Source of the DNA: an uncultured Eubacteriales bacterium
GTDB lineage: Bacteria; Bacillota; Clostridia; Oscillospirales; CAG-272
Length of the DNA stretch: 28,450 bases
NCBI GenBank assembly: GCA_934365155.1
Contig: CAKRMZ010000018.1
Location: 1 to 28,450, forward strand
Direction of reading: 5' to 3'
Under the pieces are notes generated by a model. The model did no database searches, was not told where the DNA came from, and saw only the letters and a program-made list of their open reading frames with translations. Numbering within the stretch: the stretch's first letter is position 1; every line of letters begins with the position of its first letter. Both the position numbers and the translations under genes were made by a program. Positions 7,171-16,556 of the stretch are shown here, piece after piece.

Positions 7171-10100
7171 TTAATATTCAAATTGGCCCTCATATACCAT
7201 AACGGCATTTCCGGTTAATGTGATTTGAGAGTCACTGTAGTTTACCACTAAATCTCCTCCGGGCATACGAACGATAATATCGGTGTTCTTTTCACAGAGG
7301 CCGTTTTCCACTGCGGCAACCACGGCGGCACATGCACCGGTACCGCAGGCCAGCGTCTCTCCGTTTCCGCGCTCCCAGACTCGCATGCGCAGGGAGGTTT
7401 TATTGATAATGCGTACAAATTCGGTGTTGATTCTTTCGGGGAAGACGGGAGAATATTCAAATTCCGGACCGATTTTATTCAGATCCAAGCCGTCGATAGA
7501 ATCGCAGAATACAACGCAGTGCGGATTGCCGATTGAGACGCAGTTGATAAGATAGTTTTCTTTTCCGACCGACAGTGGGTACGAAATCAATCGCTCTGTT
7601 TTCAATGTAGTAGGCAACGCGGCAGCGGAGAGATCGGCTTTTCCCATATGAACGCTGACGGAACTGACTTTTCCGTCGCGCAGATAGAGCTGCATCTGTT
7701 TGACTCCGCTCGCGGTTTCGACAGAAATGTATTCGCTGCGAATATATCCGTTGTCATAAAGATACTTACCCACGCAGCGCAGGGTGTTTCCGCCGATTTT
7801 TCCTTCACTGCCGTCACGGTTGAAGGTGCGCATTTTCGCGTCTGCAATCCGCGATTTCTCAATTAGAACAATTCCGTCGCCGCCGATTCCGAAATGCGGC
7901 GCGCACAGGCTGACACAAAGTGATTCGGGGCAGGTGATGGAGTTGTCAAAATTTTCGATGAAAATATAATCGTTTCCGCAAGAATGCATCTTTGTGAAAT
8001 GAATTTTCTGCCGCCAAGGGCGCATTGCATTAATATCAACGAGCTCGGTGTTATCCACATTAAAGCGGCTTTCAATAATCTGCGCTAACGCATTGGCCGT
8101 ATCCAGCGATGTAAGACAGGGAATGCCCAGCTGCATGGCTTGACGGTGCAGGGAGATATAATCACCCATGGTAGAATCCTTGATTGCGCCGGTATAGATA
8201 ATGTAGGAGATTTTTTTGCTTTCCATTAATTGAGCGATTGTGTCACTTTCCGTTGCGTTCGGAACCGACGTGACTTCGATGCCCAATTTGGAGATGGCGT
8301 CCGCGGTGCCTCCGGTGGCATATAATTCGATTTTTAAATCATAAAACCGTTTTGCCAGCGGAATAATCTCTTCATAATCGTTTTCTTCCACACTGATCAG
8401 TACGCCGGCTTTTTGACCGTGTCCCGGCACGCGGAGTCCCGACGCGCAAAGCCCTTTAAAGAGCGCTTCGGCAATGGTTTTTCCGATGCCGAGCACTTCG
8501 CCGGTTGATTTCATTTCCGGACCTAAAAGCGAGTTTGCGTCACTGAGCTTTTCAAAGGAAAATACGGGTACTTTCACTGTGAAATAGGGTGGTGTGCGGT
8601 ACAGTCCGACACCGTATCCGAGGTCACGGAGATTTTCCCCTAACATCACACGGGAAGCCAAATCTACCATCGGTACGCCGGTAACCTTGCTGATATAGGG
8701 AACGGTACGCGAAGCACGGGGATTCACTTCAATTACATAAAGTTCACCCTCATAAATCAAATATTGGATATTGACAAGGCCCTTTGTGCCGAGAGCTAAG
8801 GCTAATTTTTCGGAACAATCGCAAATTTTGCTTAAGTGTTTATCGCCCAGATTATAAGGAGGATAGACGGCAATTGAATCGCCGCTGTGAATGCCGGCAC
8901 GTTCAATATGCTCCATGATTCCGGGAATCAGTACGTCGTGACCGTCGGATATTACGTCAACCTCAAGCTCTGTCCCGGGCATATATTTGTCTACCAACAC
9001 GGGATTTTCGATTCCGCCTGACAGAATTGTGTTCATGTAGCTTTCGGTTTGTTCCGGTGTTCGGGAGATGGTCATGTTTTGCCCTCCGATCACGTAAGAG
9101 GGCCGCAGTAGTACCGGATATCCCAACGCTTTTGCCGCATCGAGCGCCTGCTTTGTGGTTTTTACTCCGTACCCGCGCGGACGGCGAATCCCGAAGGTTT
9201 CTAACAGTGCATCAAAGCGACTGCGGTCCTCGGCAATATCGATGCTCTCTGCTGAGGTACCCAAAATCGGAATACCGTTTCGGTCGAGAAACTGTGTAAG
9301 TTTGATTGCGGTTTGACCGCCGAATGCCACGACAACGCCGATCGGTTTTTCAACCCGGACGATATTCATGATATCCTCCGGACAAAGCGGTTCAAAATAG
9401 AGGCGATCCGCCGTGTCATAGTCGGTGGAAACCGTTTCGGGGTTGTTGTTGACAATAACAACGTCGTAGCCTAATTTGCGGAGAGTCCAAACGCAATGAA
9501 CGGAGCTGTAATCAAATTCGATTCCCTGACCGATGCGAATAGGGCCGGAACCCAGTACCATAACAACCGGATTTCCGCTGCGGGGGAATGTGCGTGCCTC
9601 GCATTCTTTATCGGTACAGGAATAGAAATAAGGAGTGCTTGCGTCAAATTCCGCCGCGCAGGTATCAACCATTTTATAGCTGAAGTGAAATTCCGGCAAC
9701 TCAGAAACATTGCTGATGCGGCGAATGGCGGCGTCCGGATAGCCGTATTGCTTTGCTTTTTCATAATCGCCCGGACAGAGGCCGTCCTTTTGCAGATGAT
9801 TTTCAAAATCTGCCAGCTTTTTCAGTTTGGATAGAAACCACCGATCGATTTTGGTGATGTCATGAATTTCATCCATGGAAATTCCTTGTTTGAGCGCTTC
9901 AAATACCGTAAATACCCGGTGATCGTTTTGCTCGGCTAAGCGCTCATATACCGAAGCCTCGGAAAGGGGAGGCGCATTCAGCGTATCCAGTGAGATTTCC
10001 GCACCCCGTACTGCTTTCATCAGTGCAGCTTCAAAGCTTTGAGCGATGGCCATCACCTCGCCGGTAGCCTTCATCTGCGTACCGAGTTTGCGGCTGGAAC

Positions 10101-11199
10101 CGGCAAATTTATCAAAGGGCCATTTCGGGAATTTGACAACGACATAATCAAGGGCCGGTTCAAAACATGCACATGTTTTTCCGGTAATATCGTTTTTAAT
10201 TTCATCCAAGGTATAGCCGAGAGCGATTTTTGTAGTGACCTTGGCGATCGGATAACCGGTGGCTTTGGATGCAAGCGCCGACGAACGGGATACACGCGGA
10301 TTCACTTCAATTACTGCATATTCAAAGCTGTTGGGGTTCAGTGCAAACTGGCAATTGCAACCGCCGACAATCCCGATCGAGGATATGATATCCAAGGAGG
10401 CTGTGCGCAGCATTTGATATTCTTTGTCTGCGAGCGTCAGAGCCGGCGCTGCAACAATGGAATCTCCCGTGTGAATTCCGACGGGATCGAAATTTTCCAT
10501 AGAGCATACGGCAATGACATTGCCGATATGATCGCGCATCGTCTCAAACTCGATCTCTTTCCATCCCGAGATGCATTTTTCCACTAAAATTTGCGTAATG
10601 GGAGACAAATCCAGACCGGTTTTTGCGATGGTTTTCAGCTCTTCTTCGCTTTCGGCAATCCCGCCTCCGGAGCCACCCAGTGTAAATGCCGGACGGATAA
10701 TGACCGGATATCCGATTTTTTCGGCGGCAAAGAGGGCTTCTTCTACCGTTGTCGCGATTTCGGACGGAACCACCGGCTGACCGATACGCTTCATTTCATC
10801 CCGGAAGAGCTCGCGGTCCTCTGCTTTATCAATTGCATCAATATCGGAACCGAGAAGCTTGACACCGTATTTTTCCAGTGTCCCGTCGCGGGAAAGCTGC
10901 ATGGCAATGGTGAGTCCGGTTTGGCCGCCCAGCCCCGAAAGGATTCCGTCCGGGCGTTCCTTTTCTATAATTCGCCGTACCGTTTCTGCATTCAACGGTT
11001 CCAAATAAATCTCATCTGCAAGGCTTTTGTCTGTCATAATGGTTGCAGGATTGGAATTGACCAATACCACATTGATTCCTTCATCTCGCAAAACACGGCA
11101 GGCTTGAGCTCCTGCATAATCGAATTCTGCTGCCTGTCCGATGACAATCGGACCGGATCCGATAACGAGTACTTTATGAATATTGCGGTTTTTCGGCAT
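7171..11199 (-). CDS. carB-dapF: Carbamoyl-phosphate synthetase large subunit fused to diaminopimelate epimerase (CarB-DapF)
   Basis: One uninterrupted frame of 1342 residues. Residues 1 to about 1055 are a complete CarB: a first ATP-grasp half (GGSGGG near 175-180), an oligomerisation region, a second ATP-grasp half beginning near 550 (VLGSGPIRIGQG, NNNPETVSTDYD) and an MGS-like C-terminal regulatory domain. It makes carbamoyl phosphate from bicarbonate, two ATP and the ammonia passed from CarA. Residues about 1065-1342 are a complete DapF (278 residues, the usual size) that would convert LL- to meso-diaminopimelate. Both catalytic cysteines are present: Cys1142 (GGNTLRC) and Cys1285 (ETLACGTGAC). 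The linker is only 10-20 residues. The ATG at 11199 was chosen over a GTG at 11208 because the GTG lies inside the GGGAGG site. It overlaps carA by 26 bases. An internal ATG (8023-8025) before the DapF part has no ribosome binding site, so one polypeptide is likely. Confidence 0.95.
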   Translation of the reverse strand: MPKNRNIHKVLVIGSGPIVIGQAAEFDYAGAQACRVLRDEGINVVLVNSNPATIMTDKSLADEIYLEPLNAETVRRIIEKERPDGILSGLGGQTGLTIAMQLSRDGTLEKYGVKLLGSDIDAIDKAEDRELFRDEMKRIGQPVVPSEIATTVEEALFAAEKIGYPVIIRPAFTLGGSGGGIAESEEELKTIAKTGLDLSPITQILVEKCISGWKEIEFETMRDHIGNVIAVCSMENFDPVGIHTGDSIVAAPALTLADKEYQMLRTASLDIISSIGIVGGCNCQFALNPNSFEYAVIEVNPRVSRSSALASKATGYPIAKVTTKIALGYTLDEIKNDITGKTCACFEPALDYVVVKFPKWPFDKFAGSSRKLGTQMKATGEVMAIAQSFEAALMKAVRGAEISLDTLNAPPLSEASVYERLAEQNDHRVFTVFEALKQGISMDEIHDITKIDRWFLSKLKKLADFENHLQKDGLCPGDYEKAKQYGYPDAAIRRISNVSELPEFHFSYKMVDTCAAEFDASTPYFYSCTDKECEARTFPRSGNPVVMVLGSGPIRIGQGIEFDYSSVHCVWTLRKLGYDVVIVNNNPETVSTDYDTADRLYFEPLCPEDIMNIVRVEKPIGVVVAFGGQTAIKLTQFLDRNGIPILGTSAESIDIAEDRSRFDALLETFGIRRPRGYGVKTTKQALDAAKALGYPVLLRPSYVIGGQNMTISRTPEQTESYMNTILSGGIENPVLVDKYMPGTELEVDVISDGHDVLIPGIMEHIERAGIHSGDSIAVYPPYNLGDKHLSKICDCSEKLALALGTKGLVNIQYLIYEGELYVIEVNPRASRTVPYISKVTGVPMVDLASRVMLGENLRDLGYGVGLYRTPPYFTVKVPVFSFEKLSDANSLLGPEMKSTGEVLGIGKTIAEALFKGLCASGLRVPGHGQKAGVLISVEENDYEEIIPLAKRFYDLKIELYATGGTADAISKLGIEVTSVPNATESDTIAQLMESKKISYIIYTGAIKDSTMGDYISLHRQAMQLGIPCLTSLDTANALAQIIESRFNVDNTELVDINAMRPWRQKIHFTKMHSCGNDYIFIENFDNSITCPESLCVSLCAPHFGIGGDGIVLIEKSRIADAKMRTFNRDGSEGKIGGNTLRCVGKYLYDNGYIRSEYISVETASGVKQMQLYLRDGKVSSVSVHMGKADLSAAALPTTLKTERLISYPLSVGKENYLINCVSIGNPHCVVFCDSIDGLDLNKIGPEFEYSPVFPERINTEFVRIINKTSLRMRVWERGNGETLACGTGACAAVVAAVENGLCEKNTDIIVRMPGGDLVVNYSDSQITLTGNAVMVYEGQFEY

Positions 11200-12262
11200 T
11201 TTCGGCACCTCCCATCATGGCGATAAAACGGTCGAACAAAAAGGATGTATCCTGCGGACCGGAGCAGGCTTCGGGGTGAAACTGCACGGTAAAGCACTGC
11301 TTGCCCGGATATTCTACTCCCTCACAACTCTGATCGTTGGCATTTATCATGGTGACTGTACCGATGCCCTTGAGGCTCTCGTTGATTACGGCATAGCCAT
11401 GGTTTTGGCTGGTAATATATGTTCGGTTGTGAAGAAGATCTTTGACCGGTTGATTGGCTCCTCGGTGACCGTATTTGAGCTTTTGCGTCTTTGCGCCCAT
11501 GGCGAGAGCCGCAAGCTGGTGACCGAGGCAAATTCCGAATACGGGCAGGCGGCCGATGAGTTTTTTGATCTGTTCGATGCAGAAGATATTTTCGGCAGGA
11601 TCTCCCGGGCCGTTGGAAAGCATGATTCCGTCCGGCTGACATTTGAGAATCTCCTCAGCGGAGCTGTCCTGCGGAAACACGGTGACAGAGCAGCCGCGTG
11701 CGCACAGGCTGCGAATGATATTTCGTTTTGCGCCGTAATCGATTAATGCTACATGGAACGCCTCGGCACCGTCTGACGGATACTCTTTTTTTGATTTTGT
11801 ACTGACTTTGGATACGGCATCCTTTACGCAGTATGCGGCGATATCCGCCGTGTTTTGCGGCGGGGCATCGCAGATGGAGGCATTCATGACGCCGGACGTG
11901 CGTAGCATTCGGGTGACCGCACGGGTATCGATGCCGCAGATTCCGGGAATGTTTTTCTCTTTCAGATATTGGTCTAATGCATATTTGGACCGAAAGTTCG
12001 AGGGAGCATCGCAGCAGTCGCGGACCACATATCCTCGGACCGCCGGAGCCCCTTCAAAATCTTCCGGGATTACACCGTAGTTTCCGATCTGAGGAAAGGT
12101 TTGAATGACAATTTGTCCGGCATAGCTCGGATCGGTCAGCGTTTCGAGATACCCGACCATACCGGTTGTAAATACGGCCTCGCCGATTGTATTTCGTTTT
12201 GCGCCGATGGAATACCCCTCAAAAATCCGACCGTTTTCAAATACAAGATAGGCTTTTTCCAT
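11174..12262 (-). CDS. carA: Carbamoyl-phosphate synthetase small subunit (glutaminase), arginine-specific
   Basis: CarA hydrolyses glutamine and channels the ammonia to CarB. The 362-residue protein has the CarA N-terminal domain (about 1-150; GMVGYLETLTDPSYAGQ is typical) and a class I glutamine amidotransferase domain (about 170-355). The catalytic triad is visible: Cys245 in FGICLGHQ, and His329 and Glu331 in FHPEA. The length is normal for the family. GGAGG precedes the ATG by 6 bases and the gene starts 14 bases after argF. Its position behind argF and ahead of carB marks it as the arginine-pathway enzyme; a separate pyrimidine-linked carB lies at 26205-28450. Confidence 0.96.
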   Translation of the reverse strand: MEKAYLVFENGRIFEGYSIGAKRNTIGEAVFTTGMVGYLETLTDPSYAGQIVIQTFPQIGNYGVIPEDFEGAPAVRGYVVRDCCDAPSNFRSKYALDQYLKEKNIPGICGIDTRAVTRMLRTSGVMNASICDAPPQNTADIAAYCVKDAVSKVSTKSKKEYPSDGAEAFHVALIDYGAKRNIIRSLCARGCSVTVFPQDSSAEEILKCQPDGIMLSNGPGDPAENIFCIEQIKKLIGRLPVFGICLGHQLAALAMGAKTQKLKYGHRGANQPVKDLLHNRTYITSQNHGYAVINESLKGIGTVTMINANDQSCEGVEYPGKQCFTVQFHPEACSGPQDTSFLFDRFIAMMGGAENAEKPQYS

Positions 12263-12276
12263 ATTATTCCTCCACT

Positions 12277-13260
12277 TTACAGTGTGGCAGCCATCACCGC
12301 TTTAATGGTATGCATACGGTTTTCCGCTTCGTCAAATACGATGGATTGGTTGCTTTCAAAAACTTCATCGGTAACTTCCATGCAGGAAATTCCGAATTTC
12401 TGATAAATTTCTTGCCCGATTTGAGTTTTCAGGTCATGGAACGCCGGCAAGCAATGCATAAAGCGGCACTGGTCTCCGGCAAATTTCATGAGTTTTGAAT
12501 TGACCTGATAGGGGCTGAGATCGCGGATGCGTTCTTCCCAAACGCTTTCGGCTTCTCCCATGGAGACCCATACATCCGTATAAATTACATCGGCTCCGAT
12601 TACCGCTTCCTCCGGATTTTCAATGAATTCCAGTTTTGCTCCGGTTTCGGATGCGATTTGTCGGCAAAGGTCGATGAGTGAGGCTTCCGGGAAATACTTT
12701 TTCGGTGCGCAGGCGGTAAAGGACATTCCCATTTTTGCACATCCGACCATTAAGGAATTCCCCATATTGTAACGGGCATCTCCCATATATACTAATTTCT
12801 TTCCTTTGAGCGTTCCGAAGTGCTCGCGGATCGTCAGAAAGTCGGCTAAAATCTGCGTGGGATGAAATTCATTGGTCAGGCCGTTCCAGACCGGGACCTT
12901 TGAATATTCGGCAAGCGATTCAACGATTTGTTGCCCGTATCCGCGATATTCGATTCCGTCGAACATTCGTCCCAATACACGCGCAGTATCGGCAATGCTT
13001 TCTTTTTTTCCGATCTGGGAGCTTTTGGGGTCTAAATATACCGGATGAATTCCGAGATCCGCGGCGGCTACTTCAAAGCTGCAGCGGGTCCGTGTGCTGG
13101 ACTTTTCAAAAATCAATGCGATGTTTTTCCCTTCGCAAATCCGATGGGGAATGCCGCACTTCTTTTTTTGCTTTAAATCGGCTGCCAGGTCGATAAGCTC
13201 TGTAATTTCATCGGGAGTGAAATCCAAAAGCTTTAAAAAGCTTTTACCTTTTAATGACAT
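12277..13260 (-). CDS. argF: Ornithine carbamoyltransferase
   Basis: This enzyme transfers the carbamoyl group from carbamoyl phosphate to ornithine to give citrulline, in the cytosol as a trimer. The 327-residue product shows the carbamoyl-phosphate motif SSTRTR (54-59), HPTQ (133-136), and the ornithine-specific DVWVSMG loop (229-235) and HCLPAFHD (269-276). These last two separate it from aspartate carbamoyltransferase, which is at 22074-23153. The ATG at 13260 was preferred to one 7 codons upstream because AAGGAG lies 6 bases before it. It follows argD by 10 bases and precedes carA, which makes its substrate. Confidence 0.96.
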   Translation of the reverse strand: MSLKGKSFLKLLDFTPDEITELIDLAADLKQKKKCGIPHRICEGKNIALIFEKSSTRTRCSFEVAAADLGIHPVYLDPKSSQIGKKESIADTARVLGRMFDGIEYRGYGQQIVESLAEYSKVPVWNGLTNEFHPTQILADFLTIREHFGTLKGKKLVYMGDARYNMGNSLMVGCAKMGMSFTACAPKKYFPEASLIDLCRQIASETGAKLEFIENPEEAVIGADVIYTDVWVSMGEAESVWEERIRDLSPYQVNSKLMKFAGDQCRFMHCLPAFHDLKTQIGQEIYQKFGISCMEVTDEVFESNQSIVFDEAENRMHTIKAVMAATL

Positions 13261-13270
13261 AGAAATCTCC

Positions 13271-14437
13271 TTATTTCGCACAAACTTGTTTAATTACTTC
13301 AATGGCCTGTTTTAGGGTATCAAACGGAATGTTCAAAGCGGGAAGAAGACGGACACGGTCTTTGGCTGTCAGCGTAAGCACCCCGTTTTCCATGCATTCC
13401 GAAACGATTTCCTTTGCCGGGCGTTTTGTGGCAATGCCGATCATCAGTCCCATTCCGCTTACATCCGTAATGCCGGGGGCACCTTGCAAAGCGGTAAAAA
13501 TATAGTTGCTTTTTTCCTGTACCTCATGCAATAAATTATCGTCAATACGGGAGAGGATGCTGAGTGCTCCGGCACAGCAAACCGGATTTCCTCCGAAGGT
13601 GGAACCGTGATCTCCTATGCCGAGCGTATTTGCGGTTTTTTCACCGAACAGCGTTGCACCGATCGGAAGTCCGCCGCCGAGTCCCTTTGCCGTGGAAACA
13701 ATATCGGGCTGAATCCCGTAATTCATATAGGCATAAAGACTTCCGCTCCGGCCGTTTCCGGTTTGCACCTCATCGACAACGGTCAAAATGTCGTTCTGTG
13801 CCGCAAAATCACACATTTCCTTTACAAATTTTTTGCTGAGCGGAATGACGCCGCCTTCTCCTTGGATGCATTCAAACAAAATCGCGGCAACCTTATGCTC
13901 GGCGCACAGACTGCGAATGCTTTCCATATTTTCGGCTTCGGCATATACAAATCCCGGCGTCATCGGATAAAACAGTTCATGATAGTGATCTTGACCGGTC
14001 GCCGAAAGCGTGGTAATCGTGCGTCCGTGAAAGCTGTTTTTCAGTGTGATAATGGTGGTATACTCCGGACCTTTTTTGTCAGTCGCATATTTGCGGGCGG
14101 TTTTTATGGCGCATTCGTTTGCTTCGGCACCGGAATTGGAAAAAAACAGCTTTTTCATTCCGCTTTTTTTGCATAAAAGCTCGGCAAGCTGAATGCAGGG
14201 CTCTGTATAATAAAGGTTTGAACAGTGTTGAAGAGTTTCGGCCTGCCGGGCAACCGCATTTTTCCATTCATCGTCTGCAATTCCAAAAGCGGTTACACCG
14301 ATGCCGGAGCCGAGATCAATGTATTTTTTATGGTTGCTGTCGAAAAGAACAGAACCTTTTCCGGAAACGAGCTCAATCGGAAACCGTGCATAGGTACCGG
14401 CAATATATTCTCGGTCTAACTTCATAAAATCGGTCAT
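13271..14437 (-). CDS. argD: Acetylornithine aminotransferase
   Basis: This PLP enzyme of aminotransferase class III converts N-acetylglutamate semialdehyde and glutamate to N-acetylornithine and 2-oxoglutarate. The 388-residue protein has the expected motifs: SNSGAEANE (about 100-108) for cofactor phosphate, FHGRT, the VDEVQTGNGR segment (about 221-230) and the PLP-binding Lys251 in STAKGLGGG. The ATG lies 1 base after the argB stop (TAATATG), and its GGAGG ribosome binding site is made by the last argB codons, so the two genes are translationally coupled. Some ArgD enzymes also act as succinyldiaminopimelate aminotransferases in lysine synthesis; the sequence alone does not settle that here. 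Confidence 0.94.
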   Translation of the reverse strand: MTDFMKLDREYIAGTYARFPIELVSGKGSVLFDSNHKKYIDLGSGIGVTAFGIADDEWKNAVARQAETLQHCSNLYYTEPCIQLAELLCKKSGMKKLFFSNSGAEANECAIKTARKYATDKKGPEYTTIITLKNSFHGRTITTLSATGQDHYHELFYPMTPGFVYAEAENMESIRSLCAEHKVAAILFECIQGEGGVIPLSKKFVKEMCDFAAQNDILTVVDEVQTGNGRSGSLYAYMNYGIQPDIVSTAKGLGGGLPIGATLFGEKTANTLGIGDHGSTFGGNPVCCAGALSILSRIDDNLLHEVQEKSNYIFTALQGAPGITDVSGMGLMIGIATKRPAKEIVSECMENGVLTLTAKDRVRLLPALNIPFDTLKQAIEVIKQVCAK

Positions 14438-14438
14438 A

Positions 14439-15308
14439 TTATTTGTCCTCCGTAACCATTGTGCCGGCGCCCTCGTCGGTTAGAATTTCCATCAATATGG
14501 AGTGCGGTACGCGTCCGTCCATAATAATTACATTTTTTACGCCATGCCGGATTGCTTCAATACAGCAATCCACTTTGGGAATCATGCCTCCGGATATAAT
14601 GCCGCTTTGATACAGCTGTTTGGCTTCGCGAATCGTGATTTCGGGAATGAGAGTGGAGGGATCTTCTTTATCTCTTAAAATCCCGGCAATGTCAGTCATC
14701 ATGATCAGACGTTCGGCTCCCAACGCACCGGCGATAAAAGCGGCCGCGGTATCGCCGTTGATGTTATATGTATTGCCGTCCCGATCGCATCCGATCGTAG
14801 AAATTACGGGGATGTATCCCTTTTCAAGGAGGTCGTTGACCGGCTTTATGTTAATTTTGGTGATGGTTCCGACATATCCGAGTTTTTCGTCGCGCATTTC
14901 GGCTTCAATCAGCCGACCGTCCATTCCGGAAATTCCCATGGCACGACCGCCTTTCATTTCCAAAAGGTTCACTAAAGATTTATTGACTTTCCCGGCCAAA
15001 ACCATCTGCACAATGTCAACGGTTTCCTTATCGGTAACACGCAGACCGTTTACAAATTCTGCTTTTTTACCGAGGCGGGTCATTAATTCGCTGATTTCCG
15101 GTCCGCCGCCATGCACTAAAACTACTTTGACGCCGATCAGCCACAGAAGGGCAATGTCCTCCATAACCTGCTCTTTCAGATGAGTGCTGATCATGGCATT
15201 GCCGCCGTATTTTATCACGACAATCTTTCCGTTATATTGTTTGATATAGGGCAGAGCCTGAGTTAAAACCTCGGCTCGCTGCAAATTCGAAAAATGCGGA
15301 TCAATCAT
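14439..15308 (-). CDS. argB: Acetylglutamate kinase, arginine-sensitive type
   Basis: This kinase phosphorylates N-acetylglutamate, the second step of the pathway. The 289-residue protein has the amino-acid-kinase motifs KYGGNAM (33-39) and HGGGPEI (66-72). Two features point to the feedback-inhibited class described for Thermotoga and Pseudomonas enzymes: an N-terminal helix of about 25 residues ahead of the first strand (LTQALPYIKQYNGK), and a C-terminal H-S-I-L-M-E-I-L-T-D-E-G-A-G-T signature. Control by arginine is therefore inferred at the enzyme level as well as at the promoter. AAGGAG precedes the ATG. argJ ends 14 bases upstream. Confidence 0.96.
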   Translation of the reverse strand: MIDPHFSNLQRAEVLTQALPYIKQYNGKIVVIKYGGNAMISTHLKEQVMEDIALLWLIGVKVVLVHGGGPEISELMTRLGKKAEFVNGLRVTDKETVDIVQMVLAGKVNKSLVNLLEMKGGRAMGISGMDGRLIEAEMRDEKLGYVGTITKINIKPVNDLLEKGYIPVISTIGCDRDGNTYNINGDTAAAFIAGALGAERLIMMTDIAGILRDKEDPSTLIPEITIREAKQLYQSGIISGGMIPKVDCCIEAIRHGVKNVIIMDGRVPHSILMEILTDEGAGTMVTEDK

Positions 15309-15322
15309 AATGGTTCTCCTTA

Positions 15323-16537
15323 TTAGGTGCGATAATCACCGTTAATTTTTACATAATCATACGTTAAATCACAGCCCCACGCGGTAGAAGAGAAGGAGCC
15401 GCTGTTGAGCTGAACCTGAATTTCAATTTCGTGCTCCAGCAGAATTTCTTTGGCTTTTTCTTCCGAAAAATCAATACCGGCACCATTTTTGCAAACGGCG
15501 ATTTCACCCTTCTTTGAGCAGAATGAAACATCGATTTTATTGACATCGATCGAAGCGCCGCTGTAGCCGACAGCGCAAAGGACGCGTCCCCAGTTTGCGT
15601 CTGCTCCGAACATAGCGGCTTTGATCAGATTTGAGCACACGACACTTTTAGCAACGGTTTTTGCCGTTGCTTCGTCGACAGCGCCGCTTACTTTGCATTC
15701 GAGAAGCTTTGTCGCACCCTCTCCGTCTCCGGCAATCATGCGGCAAAGAGCGACCGTGACGGTGTTCAGCGCTTTCATGAATATGGAAAAGGCTTCATCG
15801 TCGCAGACAATTTCGTCGTTTTGTGCCATTCCGTTGGCAAGGACGCTTACCATATCGTTGGTAGAGGTGTCGCCGTCGATTGAAAGCATGTTAAAGGTGT
15901 TTTGTATATCACTGGATAATGCTTTTTGAAGCATCGTGGGATGAATGGCACAGTCGGTTGTGATAAAAACCAGCATGGTTGCCATGTTGGGATGTATCAT
16001 GCCGCTGCCTTTCGCGATGCCGCCCATGCGACACAATTTTCCGTTGACGGTGAATTCGACGGCAATTTCTTTTACCGTGGTATCGGTAGTCATGATTGCC
16101 TCGGCTGCCAAGGCACCTCCGGACGCGGACAAGCCGCTTGCCAAGGGAGTAATTGCCGCAGCAATGGGGTCAAGAGAAAGCGGTTGGCCGATAACACCGG
16201 TAGAGGCTACGATGATGTCATCCTCGGAAATATGTAACGCCTTTGCGGCAAGTGCACTCATCCCGTCGGCAATTTCAATTCCATTGGCATTGCAAGTGTT
16301 TGCATTTCCGCTGTTGCAGAGGACGGCCTGTGCTTTTCCGTTCAGCAGATGTTTTTTTGTTACAAGCAAAGGAGCGCCCTTGACTAAGTTTTGTGTATAT
16401 ACAGCGGCGGCCGATGCGGGGCATTCTGAAAAAATCAGGGCAAGATCCCGTTTGGTGCGGTTTTTCCGGATTCCGCAGTGAATTCCGTTTGCCGTAAAGC
16501 CTTTTGCGGCGCAGACGCCGCCTTTGATGATATGCAT
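15323..16537 (-). CDS. argJ: Glutamate N-acetyltransferase / amino-acid acetyltransferase (ArgJ)
   Basis: ArgJ moves the acetyl group from N-acetylornithine to glutamate, so the acetyl cycle is closed; bifunctional members also use acetyl-CoA. The 404-residue precursor contains the self-cleavage and nucleophile site in KGSGMIHPNMATML, with cleavage expected between Ala186 and Thr187 to give alpha and beta chains. The oxyanion-hole STGVIG motif (about 112-117) is present. AGGAGG precedes the ATG at good spacing. No argA, argE or argO-type gene is seen nearby, which fits the recycling route. Whether this copy is mono- or bifunctional cannot be read from the sequence. Confidence 0.96.
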   Translation of the reverse strand: MHIIKGGVCAAKGFTANGIHCGIRKNRTKRDLALIFSECPASAAAVYTQNLVKGAPLLVTKKHLLNGKAQAVLCNSGNANTCNANGIEIADGMSALAAKALHISEDDIIVASTGVIGQPLSLDPIAAAITPLASGLSASGGALAAEAIMTTDTTVKEIAVEFTVNGKLCRMGGIAKGSGMIHPNMATMLVFITTDCAIHPTMLQKALSSDIQNTFNMLSIDGDTSTNDMVSVLANGMAQNDEIVCDDEAFSIFMKALNTVTVALCRMIAGDGEGATKLLECKVSGAVDEATAKTVAKSVVCSNLIKAAMFGADANWGRVLCAVGYSGASIDVNKIDVSFCSKKGEIAVCKNGAGIDFSEEKAKEILLEHEIEIQVQLNSGSFSSTAWGCDLTYDYVKINGDYRT

Positions 16538-16556
16538 AAGATGCTTTCCTCCTGAT

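Noticed and set aside
7034..7174. 46-codon plus-strand frame downstream of the surface protein
   Set aside because: It lies across the arginine-operon terminator hairpin, has no ribosome binding site and ends in the carB-dapF stop region.
8023..8025. Internal ATG that could start a separate DapF
   Set aside because: No Shine-Dalgarno-like sequence precedes it, so a fused protein is the simpler reading.
10039..11226. Long plus-strand frames opposite carB (182 and 211 codons)
   Set aside because: Shadow frames of a strongly conserved gene; they have no ribosome binding site and no recognisable domain.
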